A DNA stretch of 64,000 nt from Phytophthora colocasiae (lineage: Eukaryota > Oomycota > Peronosporomycetes > Peronosporales > Peronosporaceae): positions 1,302,001 to 1,366,000 of the forward strand of contig JAGKQI010000031.1 of NCBI GenBank assembly GCA_018806915.1, written 5' to 3'. The number at the start of each line of letters is the position of its first letter. Positions within the stretch are counted from its first letter, which is position 1. The position numbers and the translations under genes were made by a program. This document shows, piece by piece, positions 39,082 to 49,600 of the stretch. Under the pieces are notes generated by a model. The model saw only the letters and a program-made list of their open reading frames with translations, was not told the DNA's origin and searched no databases.

Positions 39082-41044
39082 TTACATGCTGGAAGTACGC
39101 GTGTAACTTGGGCGCGTGTCGAACGTGAAGCCTGGTTGGGCGCTTTCAGCGCGCATGAGTGCCTGGTGCGATGCTGGTCGACCAAGAGCTCCTTGTTCCA
39201 ATTGACGACGTCGTTCTCGTAACGCATAGACACTACGGCGACGTTGTGCTGCCATCCTGCTCATACCTGGAGGTGTACCTTCATTGTTGGCTGTGAAGGA
39301 ATCTGCACCAGTTGCAGGGTTTGGACCATGGCCTGGACGCCGTTTGAGTGTCGTAGCGAACGTCGTTGCGAATCTCTTCTTGCGCTTGGCTAATACTGTT
39401 GGTAGAACCTGTAAAACCTCTACCGAGGTGTTAATTTGAGGGACAGTGTAGTCGCCTACACGGTCCACAGAGCACGGGATAGCTACTAGATCCGCGTACA
39501 TTTCGATCCAGTCGGCAACGCGTTTGGTTACGAGAATCTGACCACCATCACCTAAGTCTCCGATCTCGTTTGCAATGACTTCTGAAGCTCCAGTGTAGAT
39601 CATCTTGCCAGTCACAGCGTGGACATCCAGAACTAACCGGCCGTCTGAATCTGCAGCATCGTGGATGCCCATACGTACGCGTAGTCCACGGAAAATTAAA
39701 TGCCGACCGGCTCGCTGTTTCTTCGTTGCAGGTAAGAGTCCGTGAAGTTCGCTTGGCCATGCAGCGTCCAGTAATTGAAGCTGGACATCCATACAGTACT
39801 CAACTGCCTCTCGGATAGTATGAAACGCGAGTTGGAACGCGTCGCCTGCAGTGGTGATTTCGTAGCCGCGGTACTTCATAAGTGATTGCCGAAGGATATT
39901 ATCGTGGATCTCCGTGGCTTGCTGCATGATAAAACCATCACCAGCACCCCACAGTGCACTTGACTGCTGGATATCTGTGAAAACAAATACAGGATTGACC
40001 AGTGGTGGCTCTGCGGACTCGACAAGGATCTGGGTATCTCGTGGGGACAGAAGCTCGCCAGGCTGCATGAGTCTAGCCTCCAGATGAGCCTCGACGTCGT
40101 CCGGCATACAGCAGCGACACATCTGTAAAACGCACGCTTGACTGCACATAGTTGTGATGGCTAATGCCAGCCCTGAAATGTTGTAAATAACCGTGCTGAT
40201 ACTTGTATAATTGCCCAGATCCTCCCTGTCATTCGGCATCGAGTACGAAATGACGGACGCGAGCTGGTACTGAAGCGTAAAGATCGCGTAGATGGTCCTG
40301 TAAAAGTAAAGCATCCAAGCAATTAGATCAGCAGCAGAAGGATACGTGTTCCGACGAAACGTACAAGATGCGCGAGATACGCTGGTACACAGGAGACGTC
40401 ACAAATTGCCCCTGGACATTCTCATACTTCCTGCCGCCCCATTTAAGCCTCAAAACGACGAAGAGCATGTAGAGAAAACTTGAGAACATGGTGAAATAAA
40501 CTGCCAGCTGAAAAGCCTGCGTCGTAGTCGTATAACCACCTTTGTACGCTGCCAGAACGGCTTCTGCAACTGTAAAACCAATGATAACAGGCCAGACACA
40601 CCACAAATACCACTGGATCTGTTCCTGCTCCTTCTCAGCACCTCGATCCATCGTCTTCGTGGCTATCAAACCCAGTTCATAAATTAACGGGAACATCCAA
40701 GTCGCAACCGAGAAATGTACTGAATCTCCCAGAACCAGAAAAACTGTCACCAAAGGATCATTGGACACGCGCGAATGCAACGGCGCGAAGATGCCTAAAG
40801 TCGTATAATGGTCGGCCATGTACTCGTCGTCCTCTGTGTGGCCCCATCGAGCTTTCGCACTCACTGTGACCATATAAGCCACACGTGTGATACCGTACAG
40901 ACAGTAACACGTGAAGAAGATGAAGAAGAGCCAGCGAACACTGGAAACCTGCAGGTCCCAGGACCGACGGAGGCTGTAGCTTGTGATACCTGTAGCCACA
41001 CACGACAGCCCCATGGCCGTGATGGCCAGCGTCGTCCATACCAT
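39082..41044 (-). CDS. Membrane protein with class III cyclase domain (cyclase-2)
   Basis: Two exons, 40365-41044 and 39082-40297, are separated by a 67-bp GT-AG intron (40298-40364) at the same place and phase as in cyclase-1. The start MVWTTLAITAM is chosen by alignment to the paralogues; the open frame upstream begins with GTG. The protein is about 630 residues: about seven hydrophobic segments, then the cyclase domain (VFVFTDIQQSSALWGAGD, EITTAGDAFQLAFHT). Val and Glu replace the usual Asn and Arg in GASEVIANEIGD. The C-terminus RPSYTRTSSM matches cyclase-1. Tandem head-to-tail placement points to local duplication. Confidence 0.88.
40298..40364 (-). other. Cyclase-2 intron
   Basis: A 67-bp GT-AG intron, phase 2. 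Splicing joins Ile-Leu to Thr-Ile-Tyr-Ala. Confidence 0.85.
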
Positions 41045-41717
41045 GGCCACTATGTTTTTCTATTAGAGACTGGGAATAAAGTAATTAGAGGGTTCTTGCG
41101 TTTGACAGGGGAGAGTGGCCTAGACTTGACGTGACGTCCACTTGTGCAAGGGATCGGGAGTGACCAGCGCCTTTGGCCAGGCGATACAGGCTACAGTGCC
41201 AACCGAACACACGACCTGGTCTTCTAGGGCAGAAAAATGCACTGACAACTGTATCGTATTACAGTACATTGTCAGGTGTTGATGAGCCCAACGGGATGGG
41301 GGAGCGAGCATCTGCACACAAGCATTACAATGTAATGCTGCATTAACATGGGAGAAGATTTAGGGAGGTTGAGGCATACCGACAGTGCTAGCCAAAAGTA
41401 GGTCGTGCCTAGAAATACGTCGGGGTATTGTATACAAACCAACATCCAAAACAGTAACATGAGGCTCATGCACTGTTTTGGATGTCATGAGCACGATCTG
41501 TTCTCTTTGGCACAGATCACTGGTACTATAGTACCAACGACTACTGCACACTCATCAGAGATATGTATTGCTTGTACTGTAGTACATGATTAACACAGCC
41601 TTGTCGTTCAGGGTGAATCTACCATCAGCTAATAAATCCAACTTACTGTTTTAGGTTATCTATTTGGGGAAACTTAGTGTATGTATTCTTCTTCTTTATA
41701 ATAACTTAGTAGATACC
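41045..41717. other. Intergenic DNA between cyclase-2 and cyclase-3
   Basis: These 673 bp have no supported gene. They contain a strong inverted repeat at 41443-41484. Confidence 0.6.
41443..41484. repeat. Inverted repeat able to form a hairpin
   Basis: Arms CATCCAAAACAGT (41443-41455) and ACTGTTTTGGATG (41472-41484) are perfectly complementary, with a 16-base loop that itself contains CATGA and TCATG. It lies between two minus-strand genes. It could be a termination signal, a small RNA precursor or a transposon scar. Confidence 0.5.
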
Positions 41718-43607
41718 CTACATGCTCGTTGCTCGCGTGTAGAACGACCCGTGCTCAATCCTCAAGAATGACCGCTGTACTCGGCCAAAACGACTCAATC
41801 CATTTGCTGGTGCGCGATCCTGGACCGGCGGTGCCAATGGCGGCGGACGTGACAATCTTCGTCGCTGCTCTGGGAGTTGAACTTGTCCAGTACTTGACAG
41901 TCGAGAACGGTTGCTGGATGCGATCGAATACAGCGACGATGCCGTTGTCGCACGCCGCTTCTTGAGTGTTGATGAGAACATTTTCTTCCGTCCGCTGAGC
42001 ACCTCCGGCAGTACTTGGTACACTTCTAGTTTGGCCTTGATCTGCGGAATCGCGTACTCGCCCACTCTATCCACGATGAAGTCGATAGCCACCAGGTCTT
42101 CGTACATGACAAGCCAGTCAGCCACACGCTTGGTTACCAAGATCTGCCCACCGTCGCCCAAGTCTCCGATCTCATTGGCGATGACTTCGGATGCGCCGGT
42201 ATAGATCATCTTGCCCGTCACGGCGTGGACATCCAGGATCAAAGCTCCATCTGTATCTACAGCGTCGTGGATACCCATACGCACACGAAGGCCACCGAAG
42301 ATTAGTCGGTGGCCGGTACGCTGTCTCCTGGTCGCCGGAAGCATGCCATGCAGTTCCTTCGGCCAGTTCGCAACGAGCAACCGGAGCTGCACATCTAAGC
42401 AGTACTCGACAGCTTCTCGCACTGTGTGGAACGCAAGCTGGAAGGCGTCACCCGCTGTTGTGATCTCGTAGCCTCTGTACTTCATCAACGAAGCTCGGAG
42501 GATGTTGTCATGAATCTCGGTCGCCCGCTGCATCACCAAGCCATCGCCAATGGCCCAGAGAGCGCTGGAAGACTCGATATCCGTGAAAACAAACACTGGG
42601 TTTACCAGTGGAGGCTCTGCTGACTCCATTAGAACTTGAGTGTCCCTCGGAGACAGTAAATCTCCTCCCTGCATGAACCTGCTCTGGATTTGAGCCTCAA
42701 TGTCATCAGGCAGGCACGACCTGAACAGGTTGAGCACACAGGCCTGACTGCACATGGTGGTGACCGCTAGAGCCAAGCCTGAGAGATGGTACACTATCAG
42801 GCTGACGCTGATGAAGTCCAGTAGCTTGTTCTCGTCATCCGTGGAGGCGTACATGACGACTGAAGCCAGTTGGAACTGCAGCGAGAAGATTGCGTAGACG
42901 ACCATGATCCTCTTGAGTCTCTGGTACACTGGCGACGTGACAAACTGTCCCTGAACGTTCTCGTATTTCCTGCCTCCAATCTTGAGCCTGATGATGAGCC
43001 AGATCATGTATAAAAAGCTGAAAAACTGGACAAAGTACACACTCAACAGACAGCGTTGGGTGTACTGCGTGTATCCGTTGTAGACAACAGCCAACGTCGT
43101 CTCGATTGCTGCATACACCAGCACAACTGTGTGTACACTCCAGGCGTAGAGTCGAATCTGCTTTTTCTCCTTCTCCACACCTCTGTCCATCGACTTCGCT
43201 GCGATATTAGAGAGCTCAAACGTCAAAGGGAACATCCAAAGTGCCACTGCGAACAACGCAGCATCTCCGAAGCATAGTAAAGCCGTAGCAAAGGCATCGT
43301 GGGTCTCTTCTAGCTGTAGAATAGTGTAAATGCCCATACTACTATATCGGTCATAAATGACTTCATCCTCATTCGAAGAAGAAGACGCGTAGTCGGACGT
43401 GGACGTGTCAATAGGGTAGAAGCTCACCCAGAGAAGATATAACACGCGGGTAGTGCTCCAGAGCCAGAGATACAAAAAGAAGAAGAAGAAAAGCCACCGG
43501 ACACTGGACACCTGAAGGTCCCAACTACGTCGCAGACTCACCATTGTCATACCCGTAGACAGACTGGACAACGCCATAGTGGCGACGGCGAGGGCCGTCC
43601 ATATCAT
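41718..43607 (-). CDS. Membrane protein with class III cyclase domain (cyclase-3)
   Basis: This is a 629-residue protein from a single exon. It starts MIWTALAVATM and has about seven hydrophobic segments: around residues 1-25, 36-62, 105-135, 150-172, 180-205, 230-252 and 265-292. The cyclase domain follows with both metal Asp (VFVFTDIESSSALW, EITTAGDAFQLAF). As in the neighbours, the segment YTGASEVIANEIGD has Val and Glu where active class III cyclases have Asn and Arg. It ends FYTRATSM. It lacks the intron of cyclase-1 and -2. If active it would make cAMP or cGMP at a membrane; if not it may sense nucleotides or regulate by dimerisation. Confidence 0.9.
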   Translation of the reverse strand: MIWTALAVATMALSSLSTGMTMVSLRRSWDLQVSSVRWLFFFFFLYLWLWSTTRVLYLLWVSFYPIDTSTSDYASSSSNEDEVIYDRYSSMGIYTILQLEETHDAFATALLCFGDAALFAVALWMFPLTFELSNIAAKSMDRGVEKEKKQIRLYAWSVHTVVLVYAAIETTLAVVYNGYTQYTQRCLLSVYFVQFFSFLYMIWLIIRLKIGGRKYENVQGQFVTSPVYQRLKRIMVVYAIFSLQFQLASVVMYASTDDENKLLDFISVSLIVYHLSGLALAVTTMCSQACVLNLFRSCLPDDIEAQIQSRFMQGGDLLSPRDTQVLMESAEPPLVNPVFVFTDIESSSALWAIGDGLVMQRATEIHDNILRASLMKYRGYEITTAGDAFQLAFHTVREAVEYCLDVQLRLLVANWPKELHGMLPATRRQRTGHRLIFGGLRVRMGIHDAVDTDGALILDVHAVTGKMIYTGASEVIANEIGDLGDGGQILVTKRVADWLVMYEDLVAIDFIVDRVGEYAIPQIKAKLEVYQVLPEVLSGRKKMFSSTLKKRRATTASSLYSIASSNRSRLSSTGQVQLPEQRRRLSRPPPLAPPVQDRAPANGLSRFGRVQRSFLRIEHGSFYTRATSM

Positions 43608-44029
43608 GGCCAGAAGCGCGCTAGGAACTTGGTGGGAGGCTTCTTACGAGTCCGTCGGGGCGAGGAGAAGGCGTGGGGACGACGCAGCAAGGTGGACGGG
43701 TGGTACGCTTTAATATGCTGCTGGGTGTTCTTCTCCGAGATCGGGGATTGGTAGTAAATCGCTATGAATTAGGTTCAGTGTGCCGGCTGTTGTTGAGAAA
43801 GTATAGTGAGAGCAAGTGAAACGTTTTGTGGCGTTTTATCTTGACTATGTTGTGTCATTGTGCCCGTTTGTTCCAAGGGCGACGACAGCCTCTTGTAAAT
43901 CAGTATGGGCTGGAATAGGAATAAGATGGCGATATGAGCGCTGTAACGCAGAAATCAAGTGGTCTTTTATATATGTCGTAGCGTTACTTTGCGATCTTTT
44001 TGGACGAACGTCTGGCCTAGCCTTTTACT
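43608..44029. other. Promoter-side flank of cyclase-3
   Basis: No gene is seen in this stretch, which lies upstream of the minus-strand cyclase-3. Confidence 0.5.
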
Positions 44030-44590
44030 TTGGAGATGTACACTCCGCGACAAATTAATCCGGCCACCCCTACTTTTGGCCGCTACTCAGTCAATTTTTA
44101 TGGTATCGGGTTGCTGTTTGAGTATGATCTGTCTGATGTACGACAGAGCCCAGGACTTGTGTTAACAACCGCAGTTTTGCGGTTTGAAGCATACCTCACA
44201 TACAACAAACTGAAAAGCACATCCGTCCCAACTTCCGGCCACCTGTCACCATACAAATTGTCATATATATGTATCACAACCAAAAACAACAAGAAAGAAG
44301 TTTGCATTTACGTATTCTTTAAGCTCCCCGCCCAGACCTACTCGATAACAGTCCGCAACTACTCGACCCTTAACCGGATATACGACACTTTGGAGATGTA
44401 CCTTAATCTGCAGAGGAATCCTAGCCAGATCGGTGGTGGGGGCTGGATGTTACGATCACCCGATTGTTTCAAACAATTTGGATGGCGATGGCGCGCTGTG
44501 TGGAATGAGCAAATTCGCGCAAAGATCTTTTTCCGCACGTTGGTGCGTGGGTTGCTTGCACGGGTAAATGCATCAGTTGAACTGAGTTGA
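44030..44590 (+). CDS. Unrecognised open frame, 186 codons
   Basis: This ATG-started frame has no family I recognise. It contains a basic, aromatic-rich C-terminal part (FGWRWRAVWNEQIRAKIFF). It begins inside a 15-bp direct repeat (ACTTTGGAGATGTAC at 44027-44041 and 44387-44401). There is no initiator motif just upstream. It could be chance or a remnant of a mobile element. Confidence 0.2.
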   Translation: MEMYTPRQINPATPTFGRYSVNFYGIGLLFEYDLSDVRQSPGLVLTTAVLRFEAYLTYNKLKSTSVPTSGHLSPYKLSYICITTKNNKKEVCIYVFFKLPAQTYSITVRNYSTLNRIYDTLEMYLNLQRNPSQIGGGGWMLRSPDCFKQFGWRWRAVWNEQIRAKIFFRTLVRGLLARVNASVELS

Positions 44591-44814
44591 ACTCCGAAAA
44601 GCAGGCTAGGAATGATTCATTCCGAGTGATTGAAGAATGCTGGACAAACCTGAGTTACCATAAAGGGTGAGTCGTTCAGCGATTTTATGAGCTGCTATCC
44701 ACAGATTGACAGAATGCTACAGCCACATAAAAAGGGTGCATGTGATATAGAATTGTGTATACAAATTGTTATCAACCGTCGCAGCGTTCAATCGCTAAAA
44801 TAAAACTCCACCAG

Positions 44815-44889
44815 CCACTCGATAAAACGGAGGTATCCAAGCCACTCGATAAAACGGAGGTCTCCACCAGCCACTCGATAAAATGGAGG
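44815..44889 (+). repeat. Three short tandem repeats
   Basis: CCACTCGATAAAAYGGAGG occurs at 44815, 44842 and 44871 (spacing 27 and 29 bp). The last copy overlaps the ATG at 44883. Confidence 0.7.
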
Positions 44890-45077
44890 CAGCAGACGAG
44901 TTGTCCTCGCAGCCCCCACCACCCGCGACAGTATTGCAGGAGGCAGAGGAGGTTGCCATCACAGGCCTCCTTGACGAGGTGTATGCGCCAGCCAAACGAC
45001 GCCGCATGCACTACACAATAAAAGAAAAACTACGTGTCCTTTTAGCGATAGAGCCAACGGATGATCTTTTCGTTTAA
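44883..45077 (+). CDS. Short open frame, possible truncated transposase N-terminus
   Basis: The frame has 64 codons. An acidic, Pro-rich start is followed by AKRRRMHYTIKEKLRVLLAI, which resembles the helix-turn-helix start of pogo/CENP-B-like transposases. Too short to be sure. Confidence 0.25.
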   Translation: MEAADELSSQPPPPATVLQEAEEVAITGLLDEVYAPAKRRRMHYTIKEKLRVLLAIEPTDDLFV

Positions 45078-46436
45078 AGGCAGCGAGAAGACGCTGTCAC
45101 AAGCGCCAGGTTGCCCCGAAATTATCCTCTTTCGGGGTGAACTTATGCACGCCGTGAGTCCCAGTCACTGACGGTCACTTTGATGATCGCGAGGAGCACC
45201 GGGGGTTGCTGGACAGCTACGCAGAGGGAAAGAAGGACGAGTAAACTGCTTATAAGTTTTTACAGCGGTTGCTCCGACGGCACTAGTTTAGTGCAAATAC
45301 AGCTACTCTCTATCTTTTACCAAAATCGTTATTAATTCGTTCTCACATAACCAGTCTACACACGCAGGACAGACTTTGCACCTGCGGGAAAGCGGCCGTA
45401 GCCTTCTGTCAATCTGTGTATAGTTTTCGATCTTCCAGGCAGTTGAGCATACGTGTCCTTCACTAGCGACTCGCCAAAGACTTGCACAAACTACTGCAAC
45501 CTGCTCGCGCATTTTTGTTGCCAGTTATGTTAGACCGCGTTGAATCCCTCGTTGATGTAAGTCTTCCGTGGCAGAAACCAGGTTGCAGGGAACAATAGAC
45601 CTTCGAAAGCTGCTCTCACGTTGTCTAGTCTTTTGCCAGTGTCGTGCTTACAGAAATCGGTTCGTTTGAGAGCAGAGACTGAGTCTACGAGTGTACTTAG
45701 ATCTCGCTCATTGCCACTGGCGAAACGCTGGGAATCTGCCAAACACGCCACTAAGTTATCCTGCAAACTCGCATCATCTAACGCCGAGCACTGAACACCC
45801 GGAAAAGCTTGGCCAGAGCGACGGGGTGGCCTGCACGCATGTGACCAGGCAGGTCAACTGCTAGGTTCAACTCGCAACACATTTTGACAATAGAAAATCA
45901 CAATAGAACGTGGTACGATACACTTTGACTGGAGGTGAAGAGGTACGGAAGCGTGTGCAAAGGCTGCTTCCTCCGATCGGAGACCGACGCCAGTCCGGAT
46001 GCCTGGACGTACCGCATAAGAGATGTCTTAGTTCCTACTTGAACTGCGCCAAAATCGTGGTGTAAAAATTAGTCAGCATTTGCCATCAGAATAGAGGGCT
46101 AAGGGAAAATGACTCGACTTTGCTGTGTCGCCTTCGCAGTGTTGGATTGACCGCGAAGCGAATTGAGGGGGGACTGTGTGTCCTAGCAGGGTTGTCGCCA
46201 TACCTATGGTTAATTCCCCGTCCAACACTTTGTCTCGATTAACGTTCTAGATGCTTTCCAGGAGTAGCTTTTCGATTGCGTCTGCGCACGTGTAAGGCCT
46301 GGGTAGAAGCGATCAACAGTTTCCTCCATTGTATGAGAGTCTAGATACTGCAGGACCTGCAGCTTAAAGGCATATGACACGGCTAATCGTGTGTACGTCC
46401 TCGGCTTGACACCGCTACCGGTCGTTCGCCTTCTTC
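45078..46436. other. Gene-poor DNA left of the Copia-3 insertion
   Basis: No intact gene is supported. Minus-strand frames at 45303-45512 and 45530-45766 look faintly protein-like (for example RRCKVCPACVDWLCENE) but match nothing I can name. An inverted-repeat arm is at 46009-46030. Confidence 0.4.
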
Positions 46437-46664
46437 TGTCGGAGTACTACTCCTATTACTATTGATATGCTCGCTGTTGATAAGATCTCTAGGTTGCATG
46501 CTATAAATATACATTGGGTCGGTGCGACTTGTGCCTCTTGAGCTAGAGAGCGGCATCACTTCCAGTTCCGCCACCTCCTGCCCAAGCAGCACAAGTCTAG
46601 ACCCGGAGGCTTTGCTACCTCCCTCTCGTGTTCTTCCTACCTCTGCAATGACCATCAATCGACA
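46437..46664 (+). repeat. Copia-3 5' LTR
   Basis: 228 bp with a TATA-like box (CTATAAATATAC). By eye identical to the 3' copy. Confidence 0.95.
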
Positions 46665-46678
46665 GGTTATGAGCCCAA
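46665..46678 (+). other. Copia-3 primer-binding site, half-tRNA type
   Basis: GGTTATGAGCCCAA matches the initiator tRNA-Met anticodon arm. The ATG at 46669-46671 inside it is the gag start (MSPNRVTPRL). Confidence 0.8.
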
Positions 46679-49600
46679 ATAGGGTTACGCCTCGCCTCCG
46701 CAGGACGTCTGACCAGTCTGAGGTCAGTAATGACTCGGACCGGGAAGATGACGAGCATGGAAGTTCATTGGGAGATGATGATGAGGGTAGCAGTTCTCAG
46801 TTGAGCGGTACGGCTAAGAAAGCAACGTCCTTGGCCTCGTCATCAAGTGGTGAGAGCTCTAGTGCTGACTCAAGCGACTCGGAGAGTGAGCACTCAAGCT
46901 CTGAGGACGCTGACTCAAGTTCAGACAGTGGGCGTGAAAAGAAGCGTAAACGTTCTCGAGGCAAGAAAAGGAGCAGCCGTAAACATTCCCGGAAATCAAC
47001 ACAAGATTACTCAAATTTAGAGGTGCCCAAACTCACAGGAGCTGACGATTACGAGTTGTGGCGCACAATGATTGAACTCAAGCTCAAAGTGCAGAAATTG
47101 TGGAAAATTGTCATCGAACATAAGGTGAAAAAGGAATCATGGAGATCTAGCAAGAAGCGGCGCTTCGAAACGCGCTGGTTAAAGGCACAGGAAACAATTT
47201 GCAGGATCACTTGGTCCGAGACTTGCTGGGCGTTATCGTCGGTTGCTTGTGAATTGCAATCCTGTTTCTCTTTTTCAAGAGATAGAGAAAGAATACAATG
47301 CAGGCAGTGCGGCCAAGAACGATATTTTGATCAAGAGTGCAATGTTTACTCGCAAATTGGCTCGAGGTGAACGAGTTGACACATACATCGATGCAGTAAT
47401 GAAACTACAGGAGGATTTAGTTACGCTCGGATTTCCACTGGAGGATGCTGAACTGGCTCGTTTACTGTTGTCTAATGCCCTTGAAGTATTTCCTGATCTC
47501 AGCAATGAGCTTGTAGCTGCTCGAATGAAAAGAACCGTGTTAGAAGTTGGCCGTGTTCGTGGACGTCTTTTGGCAAGAGAACAAGAAGAAAATATGCGTG
47601 GTACATAATCCGGCGACTTCTCAAAATAATAATTTAGCTCAAGGGGGAGGACGAATCCTCCAGGTTGTAGACGACCGATCTCCAACTCGTCAACATGCTG
47701 GAAGAGGCGGTATTACCAGAGGGAAACGCTTCTCTGGTCATCAAAGCCATCGCCGTTTTGTCCGTAGTGGTATGGATCGCCGTCCGTGCTCTATCTGCAA
47801 TCAGCTTGGTCACTGGTACCGAGAATGCCCAAGAAACAACAAACGAGGAAGCTATAATGGACGCCAACGTGATGGTTACAACGGCCGGTCCAAGTCTGGT
47901 GGCCGTGGAGGACATCGTGGTAATGATACGACTGGTCCAATGGAGCTAATGGTGTCCTTGGATAGTTCACCGCAGATGAATACGTGCAGTCAAATAGAAT
48001 GGTGTCTGGACAGTGGAGCTCAGGTGAATATCTGTGGAGATCTGTCTTGTTTTGTGGAGATAACTACGGTTAGCAATGGTCGTGTAATGCGCTGTGCCAA
48101 TGGAAGCACGGCAAACGTCAATCAGAAAGGCTCAGTGGAGTTATTCGTAGTTAATCAACGTACCGGTCGAAGGGAACACAGGATTCTTTCAGATGTATAC
48201 TACGTTCCTGGTGCAATCGCCAATTTGATCTCGCTCGATTATATGCAGTCGCTTGGATATTTCCTGTCGATGGCAAAAGACCAGTCTGCCTGCTTCTTGG
48301 ATAAGTCTCGAATCTCACTACAATTCAAAAAGGTTGATGGTATTTATCGAATCGAGTCGGTCAAACCACAAGAACAGCAAACGGAAGCCGTCTGCAATGC
48401 GATTCTGCGATCCAACAGTTCGCAGTCGTTATCGCTCTGGCACAAGCGGTTTGCTCACGCCAGTTCAGAAACAATAAGGAATATGGCGAAGAATCAAATT
48501 GTCAATGGACTGCAGACCAACAGCGAGACATTTGGGGACTGTGACTATCTTCCGTGTATAAAGGGCAAGAAGGTTCGAATGACTTATCGAGAAAGAAGAA
48601 ACTGTGCGAAGAAGCCGCTGCAAAAGCTTCAAGTAGATGTGTGCACAGTCAATGAGTTGACACTGGATGGGTGTAATTGCTTCCTACTCGTTGTGGATGA
48701 GTACTCACGGTACAAGTGGATATTCATACTGAAGCAGAAGAGCGAAGCTAAAGAGCACATCATTGCTCTTGTTAACCGTCTTCACGTTAAGTACAGAGAG
48801 AATAACTGGCGGGTTGAAGAAATTCATTCGGATCAAGGTGGCGAATTTGATAACTCCGTACTCCAGGAATTTAGCAGCTCGGAAGGAATCTCATTGACCA
48901 CGACGAATGGGTATACGCCACAAGAAAATGGAATTGTCGAGCGCGCTAATGGCATTGTTCTCCCGAAAGTACGGTCGCTTTTGCACATGACAAACCTACC
49001 AGAAAGTCTGTGGGGTGAAGCAGCACTGCACGTGGTACATACGATGAATGTGACGGCTTCGCGAGTCATTCAGGTATTACACCGCATGAAAAGCTATCTG
49101 GTGAGCGTCCAGATGTATCGTGGCTAAGAACGTGGGGTTCTCTTTGTTATTTTCACATAGCTAGTGGATCGAGGACGAGAAAGAAGAAGTTATCTTCTCG
49201 AATGGGAGTTGCGATTCTCGTTGGTTATTCTCCTGCAACGAATGGATATAAAGTGATAGATTTGACCTCAGGGGGAGTTTCAACTCATCGTGATGGAAAT
49301 ATGGTGTGGGCTGAAGATTATACTGTTGGCCGAGAGTATATTGAGAAGCTACTGGCGAATGTGTATGGTCATGGTGACCATCAGCTTCCAATAAGAGCGT
49401 CGATCGTTCCTATGCAGATGCAAATTGAAGACGTGGTGAAGTTAGATTCAGTGAAAGAGAGTGTGTTCGTGCCGCAAAGTACGCGGGTGAGCTCATCAAG
49501 TGCCCCTGCAGAAGCAACAACCGTGGCAAACTCAACTGAAAACAACAGCCAAAATTCCCCTATAAGACAAGTCGTGATGCAGCATTCACCTCGGAACACA

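Noticed and set aside
44039..44070. Left end of a Tc1 element (TACACTCCGCGACAAATT)
   Set aside because: It resembles a Tc1 end, but no matching inverted end is present in the window.
45303..45766. A zinc-finger gene on the minus strand
   Set aside because: Only short frames with one CXXC-like patch (CKVCPAC); no domain could be completed.
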